Shown here piece by piece: positions 17,588-26,448 of a DNA stretch of 49,019 nt. The stretch lies in contig JAUHZF010000022.1 of assembly GCA_030426145.1 (NCBI GenBank), positions 1 through 49,019 on the forward strand, written 5' to 3'. A program made the translations under genes and the position numbers. The stretch comes from Polyangia bacterium. GTDB lineage: Bacteria > Myxococcota_A > Polyangia > Polyangiales > Polyangiaceae. The notes beneath the pieces are model-generated. The model ran no database searches. It worked only from the letters and a program-made list of their open reading frames with translations, and had not been told where the DNA came from. Each line of letters starts with the position of its first letter. Positions within the stretch are counted from its first letter, which is position 1.

Positions 17588-17720
17588 CCGAGGAGCATAG
17601 TCCCGCGGGCAACTGTCGGCGCAAGGGCGTGCATCTCGCACACCTGCGCACCCCGAACAGGATTCCTACAGGGGGCCAAAGACCGGCCCAGGCGCCCGCA
17701 GAGGGCGCGCACCGTGAGAT

Positions 17721-17749
17721 TTGTGAAAGGCCGCGGCTTGTTGTATGCC
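17721..17749 (+). promoter_or_regulatory. Candidate sigma-70 promoter of the six-gene glycan operon
   Basis: TTGTGA (17721-17726) and TATGCC (17744-17749) are 17 bases apart. The -10 hexamer ends nine bases before the ATG at 17759, giving a leader of only a few bases and no Shine-Dalgarno sequence. The later genes of the operon have good ones. Confidence 0.45.
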
Positions 17750-17758
17750 GCGTCGACC

Positions 17759-18808
17759 ATGCACGTTCTGGTAACCGGAGGCGCCGGCTACATCGGCTCG
17801 ACCCTCGTCCCCATGCTCCTCGAGCTCGGGCACGAGGTGACGGTCCTCGACCGTTTCTACTTTGGCCCCGAGTCGCTCGAGGCGGCCCGTAAGGCCTTCG
17901 AGAACAAGCTCCACTTGGTTCGCCACGACGTTCGGTACGTCAGCGAGAAGGTCTTCGAAGGGGTCGACGCCATGGTCGACCTGGCCGGGATCAGCAACGA
18001 CCCCGCCTGTGAGCTCGACGAGAAGCTCACCACGGATACCAACCTCGAGTCCTGCGACCGGCTCGCCAACATGGCGGCCAAGGCGGGCGTAAAGCGGATC
18101 GTCTTCGCCTCCTCCTGCAGTGTCTACGGCCACGGCGAGTCGACCGAGCTCACCGAGAAGTCCGAGCTGCACCCGGTCTCTCTCTACGCCAAGTGCAAGG
18201 CCGAGGCCGAGAAGCGCCTCTGGAAGCTCGCCGACGAGAAGGGTGACGACATGACCATCGTCGCGCTGCGCTTCGCGACCGTCTTCGGACTCGCCCCGCG
18301 CATGCGCTTCGACCTCGCGGTCAACATCATGAGCAAAAACGCCTACGTCGACCGCCGCATCACGGTCGAGGGCGGCGGGCGTCAGTGGCGCCCCTTCGTG
18401 CACGTGAAGGACATCGCCCGCGCCATTCTCACCGGGCTCGAGCAGCCCCACGAGAAGGTGCACAAGAAGGTCTTCAACGTCGGCAGCAACGACAACAACC
18501 TCCGCATCATCACCCTCGCCTACCGCATTCGCGACCAGGTGCCAGGCACGGAGATCGTGCTCGCCCCCACCGACCCCGATCGCCGGGACTACAACGTTCG
18601 CTTCGACAAGATCACGGCCGAGCTCGGCTTCGAGGCGGCCTACAGCATCGACGACGGCATCCGTGAGGTGGTCGAAGCCCTGCGCAACGGCGACCTCGAT
18701 GCGTCCGATCGGCGTTGGTACACGCTCAAGCAGTACGTCTTCCTCACCGACGTCGAGCGCACATACGCCAACATCGCCCTCGACGGGCACGTGCTCAGCA
18801 GCACCTGA
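17759..18808 (+). CDS. NAD-dependent sugar epimerase/dehydratase (extended SDR)
   Basis: A 349-residue extended short-chain dehydrogenase that acts on a nucleotide sugar. The NAD loop is TGGAGYIG (6-13), the active-site Ser/Thr region is FASSCSVYG (116-124) and the catalytic pair is Y143-x3-K147. The length and HVKDIARA segment fit the epimerase/4,6-dehydratase group. It starts a six-gene unit, so it probably makes the keto-sugar or epimer that the next gene aminates. The frame is open 950 bases upstream, but only as a shadow of the protease gene on the other strand; ATG 17759 begins the Rossmann fold at once. The substrate cannot be told from sequence. Confidence 0.87.
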   Translation: MHVLVTGGAGYIGSTLVPMLLELGHEVTVLDRFYFGPESLEAARKAFENKLHLVRHDVRYVSEKVFEGVDAMVDLAGISNDPACELDEKLTTDTNLESCDRLANMAAKAGVKRIVFASSCSVYGHGESTELTEKSELHPVSLYAKCKAEAEKRLWKLADEKGDDMTIVALRFATVFGLAPRMRFDLAVNIMSKNAYVDRRITVEGGGRQWRPFVHVKDIARAILTGLEQPHEKVHKKVFNVGSNDNNLRIITLAYRIRDQVPGTEIVLAPTDPDRRDYNVRFDKITAELGFEAAYSIDDGIREVVEALRNGDLDASDRRWYTLKQYVFLTDVERTYANIALDGHVLSST

Positions 18809-18831
18809 GCCCGAGGAGGAGAGGAACGGAG

Positions 18832-19971
18832 ATGAAGGTCGACTTTTTCAGGCACACCCTCGGGCGAGACGAGCTCGAGAGCGTCAAAGCCACCCTCGAC
18901 TCCCTCTTCCTCACCCTCGGTCCGCGGGTCGGGAAGTTCGAGGAGCGCTTCGCGGAGCGCCTCGGGGTGCCCTACGTCGTGGGCTGCTCCAGCTGCACCA
19001 TGGGCCTGACCCTCACCATGCGCGGCATGGACATCGGGCCCGGCGACGAGGTCATCACCACCCCGATGACCTTCTGCGCCACCTCCAACGCCATTCAGCA
19101 CATCGGGGCCACGCACGTCTTTGCCGACATCGATCCCAAGACCGGGATCCTCGACCCCGAGAAGGTGAAGGCGAAGATCACCGACCGGACCAAAGCCATC
19201 AGCGTGGTGCACCTCTACGGTCAGCTCGCGCCCATGGAGGCCTTCCGCAAGCTCGCCGACGAGCACGGCCTCTACCTCATCGAGGACGCGGCACATGCCG
19301 TCGAATCCGAGCGCAACGGGATCTCCACCGGCAAGCTCGGCGACGCGGCCGTCTTCTCCTTCTACGCCACCAAGGTCATCACCAGTGGTGACGGCGGTGC
19401 CATCGCCGTGCACGACGAAGGACTGCGCGATCGCCTCAAGCGCCTGCGCAACCACGGCGTCAGCAAAGACGCCGCCGCACGTCACGGTGGCCTCTACCAG
19501 CATTGGGACATGCTCGAGCTCGGTTACAAGGCGGCCATGACCGACGTGGAGGCTGCATTGCTGTTGCCTCAGCTCGACCGCATGGACGAGCAGCTCCAGA
19601 GCCGAACCGCCCTCGTCGAGCGCTACGAGCAGAAGCTCGCGGGACACCCCGACGTCGCCCTCGTCGAGCGCACCGGGATCAGCGGTCATCACCTTCAGAC
19701 CGTTCGCGTTCCCCACGGACTCCGCGACGCCGTGCTCCTGGGGCTGGGCAAGCGCGAGGTGGGATGCGCGGTGAACTACCGCGCCGTGCACACCCTTCAC
19801 TGGTATCGCGAGCAGTTCGGCTACACGCCCGACGACTTCCCCATCGCCGCCGACTGGGGCGACCGCACCATCTCGCTTCCGCTCTACCCCGGCATGCCGG
19901 AGAGCCACGTCGACGCCGCCGTCGATGCCCTCGACGCTGCCATTGCCGAGGCCAAAGCCGAGGCCGCCTGA
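18832..19971 (+). CDS. DegT/DnrJ/EryC1 (ArnB-like) sugar aminotransferase
   Basis: A 379-residue PLP-dependent aminotransferase of the DegT/DnrJ/EryC1/StrS family, which transfers an amino group, usually from glutamate, to a keto-sugar nucleotide. The Schiff-base Lys is K181 (FYATKVITSGDGG), the cofactor-ring Asp is D152 (EDAAH), and GCSSCTMGL (51-59) forms the phosphate cup. It follows the epimerase gene by 23 bases and has a clear ribosome binding site (GAGGAGAGG and GGAG upstream of ATG 18832). With the epimerase/dehydratase and the ArnC-like transferase downstream, the set resembles the steps by which aminosugars are made and attached to polyprenyl phosphate. Confidence 0.9.
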   Translation: MKVDFFRHTLGRDELESVKATLDSLFLTLGPRVGKFEERFAERLGVPYVVGCSSCTMGLTLTMRGMDIGPGDEVITTPMTFCATSNAIQHIGATHVFADIDPKTGILDPEKVKAKITDRTKAISVVHLYGQLAPMEAFRKLADEHGLYLIEDAAHAVESERNGISTGKLGDAAVFSFYATKVITSGDGGAIAVHDEGLRDRLKRLRNHGVSKDAAARHGGLYQHWDMLELGYKAAMTDVEAALLLPQLDRMDEQLQSRTALVERYEQKLAGHPDVALVERTGISGHHLQTVRVPHGLRDAVLLGLGKREVGCAVNYRAVHTLHWYREQFGYTPDDFPIAADWGDRTISLPLYPGMPESHVDAAVDALDAAIAEAKAEAA

Positions 19972-20012
19972 TAGGCTGCAGTCGAATCAATGGTGTGACC
20001 CTTCGCAAGCTC

Positions 20013-21056
20013 ATGGCCTCCTCCATCGACATCTCGGTCGTCGTCCCCATGCTCAATGAGGAGGGGAACGTGCGCGAGCTCGTCGAGCGCCTCGTGGCCG
20101 TCCTGAGCCAGCATCGGGATGAGAGCGAGGAGACCTTCGAGATCATCGTCGTCGACGACGGCTCCACCGACGACACCCCCAACATCATCGAGGAGCTCAT
20201 CGCCGAGAACCCCGAGGTGAGGTGCCTGCGCATGGCCACCAACTTCGGCCAGGAGGCCGCGGTGCAAGCCGGCATGCTCCACTCCAGTGGCCGGTGGGTG
20301 CTGCAGACGGATGGCGACCTCCAGCATCCGCCGGAGGAGATCCCCAAGCTGCTGCGCAAGCGCGACGAAGGCTACGAGATCGTCTACGGGCGCCGGGCCG
20401 AGCGAAACGACCCCTGGCATCGCGTGGTCGCTTCCAAGCTCATGGTCCTCTTCATGCGCAAGGTGCTCGGCATTCGTCTCCCCGAAGACGTGACGACCTT
20501 CCGCGTCATCGATGGAGAGGTCGCGCGGCTCTTGGCCGGACTGCCTGAGAAGAAGAAGTTCTTCAGCGCTCTCGCCGGGTGGAGCGGCGCCAAGTCGACG
20601 AGCGTTCCCGTGGCCCACTCGGCTCGCCACTCGGGCCACACGAAGTACAACCTCGGCAAGCTCATCAACCATACCTTCGATCTGATGGCCGGCTTCTCGG
20701 TGCGGCCCTTGCGGCTCATCGGAACCTCGGGCGCCGCCATCGCCGTCTTGGGGATCCTCTACGCCCTCTTCAAGGTCGGCCAGAAGCTCTACGGGGTCGA
20801 CATCGACGACGGCTACACCAGCATCTTCGCCGCGATCGTCATTCTCGGAGGGGCGCAGCTCATCGCACTCAGCGTCATCGGCGAGTACGTGGGCCGCGTC
20901 TTCATCCAAACCCAGGACCGCCCTCTCTATCGCATTGGGCAGCGGCTGGGATTCGACGCCGAGCTGCCGGCGACGGCCAAGAGCGAGCTCTTCTGGTCGT
21001 CGCGCCGCGAAGAGGCGGGCGAGCCGCCGGTGGATCGCGCTTCGGGAGACGCATGA
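20013..21056 (+). CDS. ArnC/GtrB-type polyprenyl-phosphate glycosyltransferase (GT2)
   Basis: A 347-residue GT2 enzyme of the dolichol-phosphate-mannose synthase branch. The nucleotide-sugar site has VVDDGSTDD (D48-D49) and the metal motif QTDGDLQHP (D100, D102). Two membrane helices follow at about 233-256 and 269-295 (FAAIVILGGAQLIALSVIG), as in GtrB and ArnC. Such enzymes load a sugar onto undecaprenyl phosphate on the inner face of the membrane. ATG 20013 is used; an in-frame GTG at 19995 would add six residues. The stop overlaps the next start (ATGA). Confidence 0.9.
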   Translation: MASSIDISVVVPMLNEEGNVRELVERLVAVLSQHRDESEETFEIIVVDDGSTDDTPNIIEELIAENPEVRCLRMATNFGQEAAVQAGMLHSSGRWVLQTDGDLQHPPEEIPKLLRKRDEGYEIVYGRRAERNDPWHRVVASKLMVLFMRKVLGIRLPEDVTTFRVIDGEVARLLAGLPEKKKFFSALAGWSGAKSTSVPVAHSARHSGHTKYNLGKLINHTFDLMAGFSVRPLRLIGTSGAAIAVLGILYALFKVGQKLYGVDIDDGYTSIFAAIVILGGAQLIALSVIGEYVGRVFIQTQDRPLYRIGQRLGFDAELPATAKSELFWSSRREEAGEPPVDRASGDA

Positions 21057-22273
21057 GTCAAACGTTGATGGTGGTCGGCTGCGGGTTCCCGCAGCTGGGG
21101 CTGCTCCGCTTTGCCCGCGCCGAGGGCCTCACCGTGGTCGGGGTCGACGCCTCGGATGCAGCGGTGGGGGTCGAGCTGTGCGATCGCTTCGTGCACTGCT
21201 CCACCACCGACGTGGAGGGCATCGTCGCCGGAGCGAAGAGGGAAGCGGTGGACGGGATCGTCACCTGCGGCTCCGAGCACGCCCTGCGCGGTGCAGCGGC
21301 GGCGGCGCCCGCGGCCGGACTGCCCTTCTACGGCGACCCCGAGACCGTGGCCCGATGCCAAGCCAAGGACCTCATGCGTGCCGCCTTCGACGCGAAGAAC
21401 GTTCCTTCGCCCGCCCACCGTCGGGTGAAGACGCTGGCCGAGGCGCGCACCTTCGCCGAGGCCCAGGGCCTACCCGTGGTGGTCAAGCCGCCCCGGGGCT
21501 GGGGGCAGCGTGGTGTCTCCATCTGCATGGAGATGCACGAGCTGGAAGCGGCGGTCGACAACGCCATCGCCGCCGCACGCAACGCTGGCGCCGATGACTG
21601 CCTGCTCGAAGACTTCATCGTCGGCCGCGAGTTCAGCGTCGATGCCTACACCCGTCATGGTGTGACCGAGGTCCTCGCCGTCACCGAGCGCATCATCACG
21701 GGTTACCCCGACCCGCCGGGGATCACCTTCGCCGAGGTCCACCCGTCCGAGCTCGATGCCGACGCCCAGCAGCGCGTGGTCGAGGTCGCCAAGCAGGGGC
21801 TCGCGGCCCTCGGGATCACCCGCGGTCCGACCTACACCCAGATGCGTAGCGGGCCCGCTGGCGCCTTCATCGTCGAGACGGCCTATCGGCTCGGCGGTGG
21901 CCTCGACCCCGACGTCGCTTTCCTCGCGAGCGGCATCTCCCTCTACCGAAGGATCTGCGGCGTGGCCCTCGGTCGGGACGACTGGGAAGCCGCGGGTGTC
22001 GAGGGTCCCGCACACGGCGGCGCGACGGGTCGCTTCATCATCGGCACGCCGGGCAAGGTCGTCGCCATCGAAGGCCTCGAGCAAGCGAGGAGCATGGACG
22101 GCATCGCGGGCGCAGAGGTCTACGTCCGTCCTGGCGACACGGTCGCGCCCCTCACCGACGGCAGCAAGCGCGCCGGTCACGTCCTCGCGCACGGCAGCTC
22201 CCGTGCCGAGGCCGAAGCCCGCGCTCACGCGGCCATGGACGTCATCAACATCGTCACGGAGAGCTCGTCATGA
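21053..22273 (+). CDS. ATP-grasp carboxylate-amine ligase
   Basis: A 406-residue ATP-grasp enzyme. It has an N-terminal PurK/CarB-like pre-ATP-grasp fold (GCGFPQLGLLRFAR), the ATP-binding Lys K145 (VVVKPPRGWGQRG), the hinge LLEDFIVGREFSVD (184-197) and the metal-binding end FIVETAYRLGGG (272-283). These enzymes activate a carboxylate as acyl phosphate and join it to an amine, or to another nucleophile. In this operon a reasonable partner is the aminosugar made by the preceding enzymes, or an amino acid that is attached to it; this is inference. It overlaps the glycosyltransferase gene and the methyltransferase gene by four bases each, so dosage is tightly coupled. Confidence 0.88.
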   Translation: MSQTLMVVGCGFPQLGLLRFARAEGLTVVGVDASDAAVGVELCDRFVHCSTTDVEGIVAGAKREAVDGIVTCGSEHALRGAAAAAPAAGLPFYGDPETVARCQAKDLMRAAFDAKNVPSPAHRRVKTLAEARTFAEAQGLPVVVKPPRGWGQRGVSICMEMHELEAAVDNAIAAARNAGADDCLLEDFIVGREFSVDAYTRHGVTEVLAVTERIITGYPDPPGITFAEVHPSELDADAQQRVVEVAKQGLAALGITRGPTYTQMRSGPAGAFIVETAYRLGGGLDPDVAFLASGISLYRRICGVALGRDDWEAAGVEGPAHGGATGRFIIGTPGKVVAIEGLEQARSMDGIAGAEVYVRPGDTVAPLTDGSKRAGHVLAHGSSRAEAEARAHAAMDVINIVTESSS

Positions 22274-23070
22274 ACGCGAAGGCATCCGACGGCCGCAGCC
22301 TGAAGCAGATGCTCCGGGACCGGGTCAACAAGCAGGGCTGGTACGACACCCCGGACTACTGGGACATGAAGGCCGAGAGCTACGAAGGTCTCGCCCGCTC
22401 GAACTGGCCCAGCAATCGCTACAACGAGCATGTGCACCGACGCCAGATGGCTACCCTCGATCGCCTGCTCGGCGACGTGGAGGGTCTGCGCATCGCCGAC
22501 GTCGGCTGCGGTACCGGACGAACATCGGCCCACCTGGGTCGACGTGGTGCCATCGTCACGGGTTGGGACTTCTCCCCGAAGTCGATCGCGGCGGCCGAGA
22601 AGGAGCACGCCGACGTTCCCAACCTCACCTTCCGCGTCGGCGACGTATTCGAGGCCCCCGAAGCCGACCAGCGCGACGCCTTCGACGTGGTGATGACGCT
22701 GGGCTGCCTCACCCTCGCGTGCAAGAACGCCGACGACTTCCGCCGCGCCGCGCAGAACCTCATCGCGCGGGCCAAGCCGGGGGGCCGCGTGCTCTTCCTG
22801 GAGCCGGTCCACGCCTCGCGCCTCCTCCGCCGGATCCTCCGCATGAGCATGCGGGAGTGGATCCGTCACTGTGAGGCGCTCGGGCTCGAGCTCGAGACCC
22901 GCGGCGGGGTCTGCTTCGTGCCGTCGCGCATCCTGCTCGCCTACCGCGACATGCTGCCCGCGAACCTCGTGACCCCGGTCTTCGACGGCGGCGAAGCGGT
23001 GCTCGACGCACATCCGCTCTTCGAGCGTCTCGCCGACTACAAGTACCTCGTCTTCCGCAAGAAGCACTGA
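22270..23070 (+). CDS. SAM-dependent class I methyltransferase
   Basis: A 266-residue methyltransferase. The SAM loop is IADVGCGTGRTSAHL (75-89), with the acidic end of strand two at D100 (GWDFSP) and the DVFEAPEA segment following. The fold is most like ubiquinone/menaquinone or small-molecule O- and N-methyltransferases. The N-terminal 60 residues are basic and aromatic (DYWDMKAESYEGL) and may form a substrate cap. The gene overlaps the ATP-grasp gene by ATGA and probably methylates the same product. The acceptor is unknown. Confidence 0.87.
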   Translation: MNAKASDGRSLKQMLRDRVNKQGWYDTPDYWDMKAESYEGLARSNWPSNRYNEHVHRRQMATLDRLLGDVEGLRIADVGCGTGRTSAHLGRRGAIVTGWDFSPKSIAAAEKEHADVPNLTFRVGDVFEAPEADQRDAFDVVMTLGCLTLACKNADDFRRAAQNLIARAKPGGRVLFLEPVHASRLLRRILRMSMREWIRHCEALGLELETRGGVCFVPSRILLAYRDMLPANLVTPVFDGGEAVLDAHPLFERLADYKYLVFRKKH

Positions 23071-23083
23071 GAGGAGCCTGAGC

Positions 23084-24043
23084 GTGCGAGAGCGGCTGTG
23101 GCTGGCGTTCAAGATCGTCGCAACCGCCGCGCTGCTGTACTTCGCGCTTCGTAGCGTCGACCTCGGCGGCGTGCTCGGTGTGCTCGGCGCCCTCGACGCC
23201 GTCGCCATCCTGTCCGTGGTCGCGCTTACCTTCGCCGCCGTCGGCGTGAGCGCCTTCCGTTGGACCCGCGTACTGCAGCGACTGGGTGAAGACGTCACCT
23301 GGGCTCCGCTCTTCGGCGACACGCTGGTGGGCATGACCTACAACCTGCTGCTTCCCACCTCGGTCGGCGGCGACGTCATCCGCTCGGTGCGGTGCGGCGC
23401 GCGCCTGCGTGTGAAGGAACACGCCTGGGCTTCCGTGGCCTTCGAACGGGTGATGGGCTTGGTGTCGCTGGCGCTGGTGTCGGCGGTCGGACTGCTCAGC
23501 GCGACGGCCCGGGCCCGCGGCGAGCTGCTCCTGCTCAGCGTGGGTCTCGCGGGGGGGCTGGTGCTCGCCCTGCTGGTCGCCCCGGGCTCGCTCCACCTCG
23601 CGGCCCGCATCGCGGGACGCATCGGCCTCGGGGGCTTGTCGTCGACGCTACACCGCATGGCCGACGCTTTCGCCGGTCCGCTGTCGACGGCGGGCGCGCG
23701 GCTCGAGACCTTCGGCTGGTCCCTCGCCTATCAGCTCGTCAGCCTCGCCATCCTCTTTGCCGCCGGTCGAGGCTGGGCCGACGTGAGCACGGCCGAGCTC
23801 GCCCGCGCCGTCTTCCTCGGGGTGCCCATTGCTTTGGTCATCTCGACTGCGCCCATCACCATCGGCGGCTTCGGCCTTCGCGAGTCGCTCTTCGTGACGG
23901 TGCTTGCCCCCTTCGGCATCGCCGCCGACCGTGCCTTTGCCCTGTCGCTCGTGTGGCTCGCGAGCAACCTCATCGGCGCCACGGTGGGGCTGGGTCTCAC
24001 CATGACCAAGCCGGCCGAGAAGGTCGAACCCGACGAGACCTAA
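23084..24043 (+). CDS. Flippase-like membrane protein (lysylphosphatidylglycerol synthase TM / UPF0104 family)
   Basis: A 319-residue integral membrane protein with about seven or eight hydrophobic helices. The segment NLLLPTSVGGDVIR (near 88-101) and the late APITIGGFGLRE motif (near 252-263) are the hallmarks of the UPF0104/AglD-like family, whose members accompany lipid-linked glycan or aminoacyl-lipid pathways and are proposed to flip lipids. It ends the six-gene operon and so probably moves, or helps process, the lipid-linked product of the preceding enzymes. The start is GTG 23084 with GAGGAG upstream. Confidence 0.82.
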   Translation: MRERLWLAFKIVATAALLYFALRSVDLGGVLGVLGALDAVAILSVVALTFAAVGVSAFRWTRVLQRLGEDVTWAPLFGDTLVGMTYNLLLPTSVGGDVIRSVRCGARLRVKEHAWASVAFERVMGLVSLALVSAVGLLSATARARGELLLLSVGLAGGLVLALLVAPGSLHLAARIAGRIGLGGLSSTLHRMADAFAGPLSTAGARLETFGWSLAYQLVSLAILFAAGRGWADVSTAELARAVFLGVPIALVISTAPITIGGFGLRESLFVTVLAPFGIAADRAFALSLVWLASNLIGATVGLGLTMTKPAEKVEPDET

Positions 24044-24087
24044 CGACGCGACCCCGACCAAATACTTAGGCGAAGTGTGCCGCACGC

Positions 24088-24975
24088 TCAGCGCTCGTGG
24101 GCGAGGAGGAAGTCCCACACTGCGGCCACCCTCGGTACGTGGCGGAGCGCCCGGTGCGTGACGAGGTAGACGGTGTCGCGGGGCCAGGGTTGGCGGCGGA
24201 GCTTGGGCGTGAGCTCGAGGGGCACGAGCCCGTAGTGTTCCACGCTGCGATCCGGCACGAGGGTCACGCCGAGCCCCGCCTCGACACTCGCGATGAGGAT
24301 GCGCAGGCTGGGAGAGCGCAGGGCCGGCTCCAGGTCCGGGAGATGGGCCTCGAACCAACGCCCGGGCGTGGTGTGACGTAGCTCTTCAGCGCAGGCAACC
24401 CAGCGCACATCAGACAGACGCTTCACGCGCCCCAGCGACTCGGCCAGCGCCGGCGTCGCTGCGGGAACCCAGGTGATGTCGAGCAGCTTGGTCACCACGA
24501 GATCCCCCGCCTCCGGGCGCGCGGTGCGCATCGCGATGTCGGCGTCGCGACGGGTCACGTCGACGATCTTTTCGCCTGCGAGCAAATCGACGCGGAGCTT
24601 TGGATGGCGTTCGAGCAGCGCCGGGAGCAGCGGCACCACGAGGACCTCCGCCGCGTCGGACGGACACGCGAGCCGAACCACACCGGCCACGTCGCGCTCG
24701 AGCGACTCGGCCTCCCCGGTGAAGCGCAGCATGCCGTGCTCGATCTCCTCGGCGACCGGCAGCAGACGCTCCGCCGACTCGGTGGCCGTGATCCCGCTCC
24801 GGCTACGATCGAAGAGCGTGAGCGTGAGCCCCTCCTCGAGCGCGACCAAGCGGCGCGACACGGTGGAGACGTCGACCCCGAGCCCGCGCGCTGCATCGCC
24901 GAGGCTACGCGCGCGGCACAGCGCGAGAAACAGGCGCACGTCATCCCAGTCGAGGTGCAGCTGATGGCCTTGCAT
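24088..24975 (-). CDS. LysR-family transcriptional regulator
   Basis: A 295-residue LysR regulator. The winged helix-turn-helix covers about residues 8-67 (ARSLGDAARGLGVDVSTVSRRLVALEEGL), and a periplasmic-binding-protein-like effector domain spans about 95-290. It diverges from the NmrA/DUF1772 pair with 87 bases between the start codons, the standard arrangement for a LysR protein and its target. A 14-base palindrome fitting the T-N11-A LysR box covers its own start codon (separate entry), suggesting autorepression. TAGTGT (24983-24988) lies seven bases upstream of the ATG and there is no Shine-Dalgarno sequence. The inducer is unknown. Confidence 0.9.
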   Translation of the reverse strand: MQGHQLHLDWDDVRLFLALCRARSLGDAARGLGVDVSTVSRRLVALEEGLTLTLFDRSRSGITATESAERLLPVAEEIEHGMLRFTGEAESLERDVAGVVRLACPSDAAEVLVVPLLPALLERHPKLRVDLLAGEKIVDVTRRDADIAMRTARPEAGDLVVTKLLDITWVPAATPALAESLGRVKRLSDVRWVACAEELRHTTPGRWFEAHLPDLEPALRSPSLRILIASVEAGLGVTLVPDRSVEHYGLVPLELTPKLRRQPWPRDTVYLVTHRALRHVPRVAAVWDFLLAHER

Positions 24976-24983
24976 CTATGCAA
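24970..24983. promoter_or_regulatory. Candidate LysR operator over the regulator start codon
   Basis: TTGCATCTATGCAA is a perfect inverted repeat of two six-base arms around CT, and contains T-N11-A (24970 to 24982). It overlaps the regulator's ATG and abuts its -10-like hexamer, so binding would block the regulator's own expression. The target gene start lies 80 bases to the right. A second near-palindrome, CCTTGCCAAGG, lies at 24989-24999. Confidence 0.45.
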
Positions 24984-25062
24984 CACTACCTTGCCAAGGC
25001 TCGACTTTCGCAGCGAATCCGCAAGGCCCATGATGATGACGTCACCAACGAGGAGTCATCAC

Positions 25063-25884
25063 ATGAATGAGTCAGAGCAGAACGAAACCACCGTCATCGT
25101 GGGCGGAACCGGCAAAACGGGGCGCCGCGTCGCCGATCGTCTCGCGGCCAAGAACCTTCCCCACCGCGCCGTGTCTCGGTCGAGCGCGGTCCCCTTCGAC
25201 TGGAAGGACGAGACCACCTGGGACGCCGCCCTCGCTGGGGCGCGAAACCTCTACATCACCTACTACCCCGACCTCGCCGTGCCCGGGGCGGCCGACGACG
25301 TGCGGCGCCTCAGCGCCCGCGCCGTAGCGAGCGGTGTGCAACACATCGTGCTCCTCGCGGGTCGGGGCGAGCCTCAGGTGCACCCCGCCGAAGAGGCGGT
25401 GCGCGCCTCCGGCGCCACCTGGACCATCTTCGAATGTGCCTTCTTCAACCAGAACTTCACCGAAGGTGTGCTCGCCACGCAGGACGGCAAGCTGGTCTTT
25501 CCCGGCGGCGACGTGGCCGAGCCTTTCATCGACTGTGACGATATCGCCGACTGTGTCGTCGAGGCCCTGACCGACCCGGCCCACCAGAACCAGACCTACG
25601 AGCTGACGGGTCCGCGCGCCCTCACCTTCGCCGAAGCCGCCGCCGCCCTCAGTGAAGCGACCGGCGAGCCCGTGGTCTACGTGCCGGTCAGCTTCGAAGC
25701 CTACGCCGAGGTTCTGGGCGAGCACATGCCGCCCCCCGTGGTGGCCTTCTTCATCGACCTGTTTCGCTTCTTGATGGACGGACACAACAGCCACACCACC
25801 GACGGTGTGCAGCGGGTGTTGGGTCGCCCTGCGCGCGACTTTCGTGCTCATGCTCGAAGCGCAGCCGCACGGGAGGTGGCGTGA
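25063..25884 (+). CDS. NmrA-like NAD(P)-binding protein
   Basis: A 273-residue atypical short-chain dehydrogenase of the NmrA/HSCARG type. The dinucleotide loop is VGGTGKTGRRV (13-23). The segments HIVLLAGRGEPQ and FFNQNF match the family's core strands, and there is no clear Tyr-x3-Lys pair, so it may act as a redox sensor or a quinone oxidoreductase. AGGAG at 25050-25054 is a good ribosome binding site for ATG 25063. It is the first gene of a pair controlled by the divergent LysR regulator. NmrA-like and DUF1772 proteins are often encoded together. Confidence 0.85.
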   Translation: MNESEQNETTVIVGGTGKTGRRVADRLAAKNLPHRAVSRSSAVPFDWKDETTWDAALAGARNLYITYYPDLAVPGAADDVRRLSARAVASGVQHIVLLAGRGEPQVHPAEEAVRASGATWTIFECAFFNQNFTEGVLATQDGKLVFPGGDVAEPFIDCDDIADCVVEALTDPAHQNQTYELTGPRALTFAEAAAALSEATGEPVVYVPVSFEAYAEVLGEHMPPPVVAFFIDLFRFLMDGHNSHTTDGVQRVLGRPARDFRAHARSAAAREVA

Positions 25885-26381
25885 TGGGCGCGCTCGTCTC
25901 GCAGCTCGGTCACGTGGGACTCTGGGGGGCTGCCCTCGGTACCGGCACCATGGCCGGCGTCTACTTCACCTTCTCCAGCTTCGTGATGCAGTCCCTCGAC
26001 CGGCTCCCCAACGGGCAAGGGATCTCGGCGATGCAATCCATCAATCTGAAGATCCTCTCGTCTCCTTTCATGCCCCTGTTCTTCGGCACGTCGTTGCTGA
26101 GCCTCGCCCTCGGGGTGTGGGCGGTGTCGCGATGGGGGCAACCGGGCGCGGCGTCGGTGCTGGTCGGCGCCGTCGTCTACCTCCTGGGCATGTTCGTGTG
26201 CACCGCGGCCGGCAACGTGCCCCTCAACGAGATGCTCGACGGCGTTGCGCCCGAGCAGGTCGACGCAGCGCAGCACTGGGGGCGCTACCTCACCCAGTGG
26301 ACGCGGCTCAATCACCTGCGCACAGTCGCTTCGGCCGTCGCGGCCGGGCTCTTCACCTACGGCATCGTCGCGTCGAGCTGA
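25884..26381 (+). CDS. DUF1772 (anthrone oxygenase-like) membrane protein
   Basis: A 165-residue protein with four hydrophobic helices, matching DUF1772: TMAGVYFTFSSFVM in helix one, a conserved FMPLFF segment, and GNVPLNEML, AQHWGRYLTQWTRLNHLRT before the last helix. The family includes fungal anthrone oxygenases and many bacterial membrane proteins of unknown function. GGGAGG (25871-25876) is seven bases before ATG 25884, which shares one base with the previous stop; a GTG at 25881 is a less likely start. It is co-transcribed with the NmrA-like gene. Confidence 0.85.
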   Translation: MGALVSQLGHVGLWGAALGTGTMAGVYFTFSSFVMQSLDRLPNGQGISAMQSINLKILSSPFMPLFFGTSLLSLALGVWAVSRWGQPGAASVLVGAVVYLLGMFVCTAAGNVPLNEMLDGVAPEQVDAAQHWGRYLTQWTRLNHLRTVASAVAAGLFTYGIVASS

Positions 26382-26448
26382 GCCTTCTCGCTCGCGGGGT
26401 CCATCCCTGGGTTGGTGCGTCGCTACCCGCATCGTGTACGTTTCACGC

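Noticed and set aside
18640..19908. Long minus-strand frame opposite the aminotransferase gene (and similar ones opposite other genes)
   Set aside because: The plus-strand genes have complete catalytic motifs; the antisense frames are open because of third-position GC bias.
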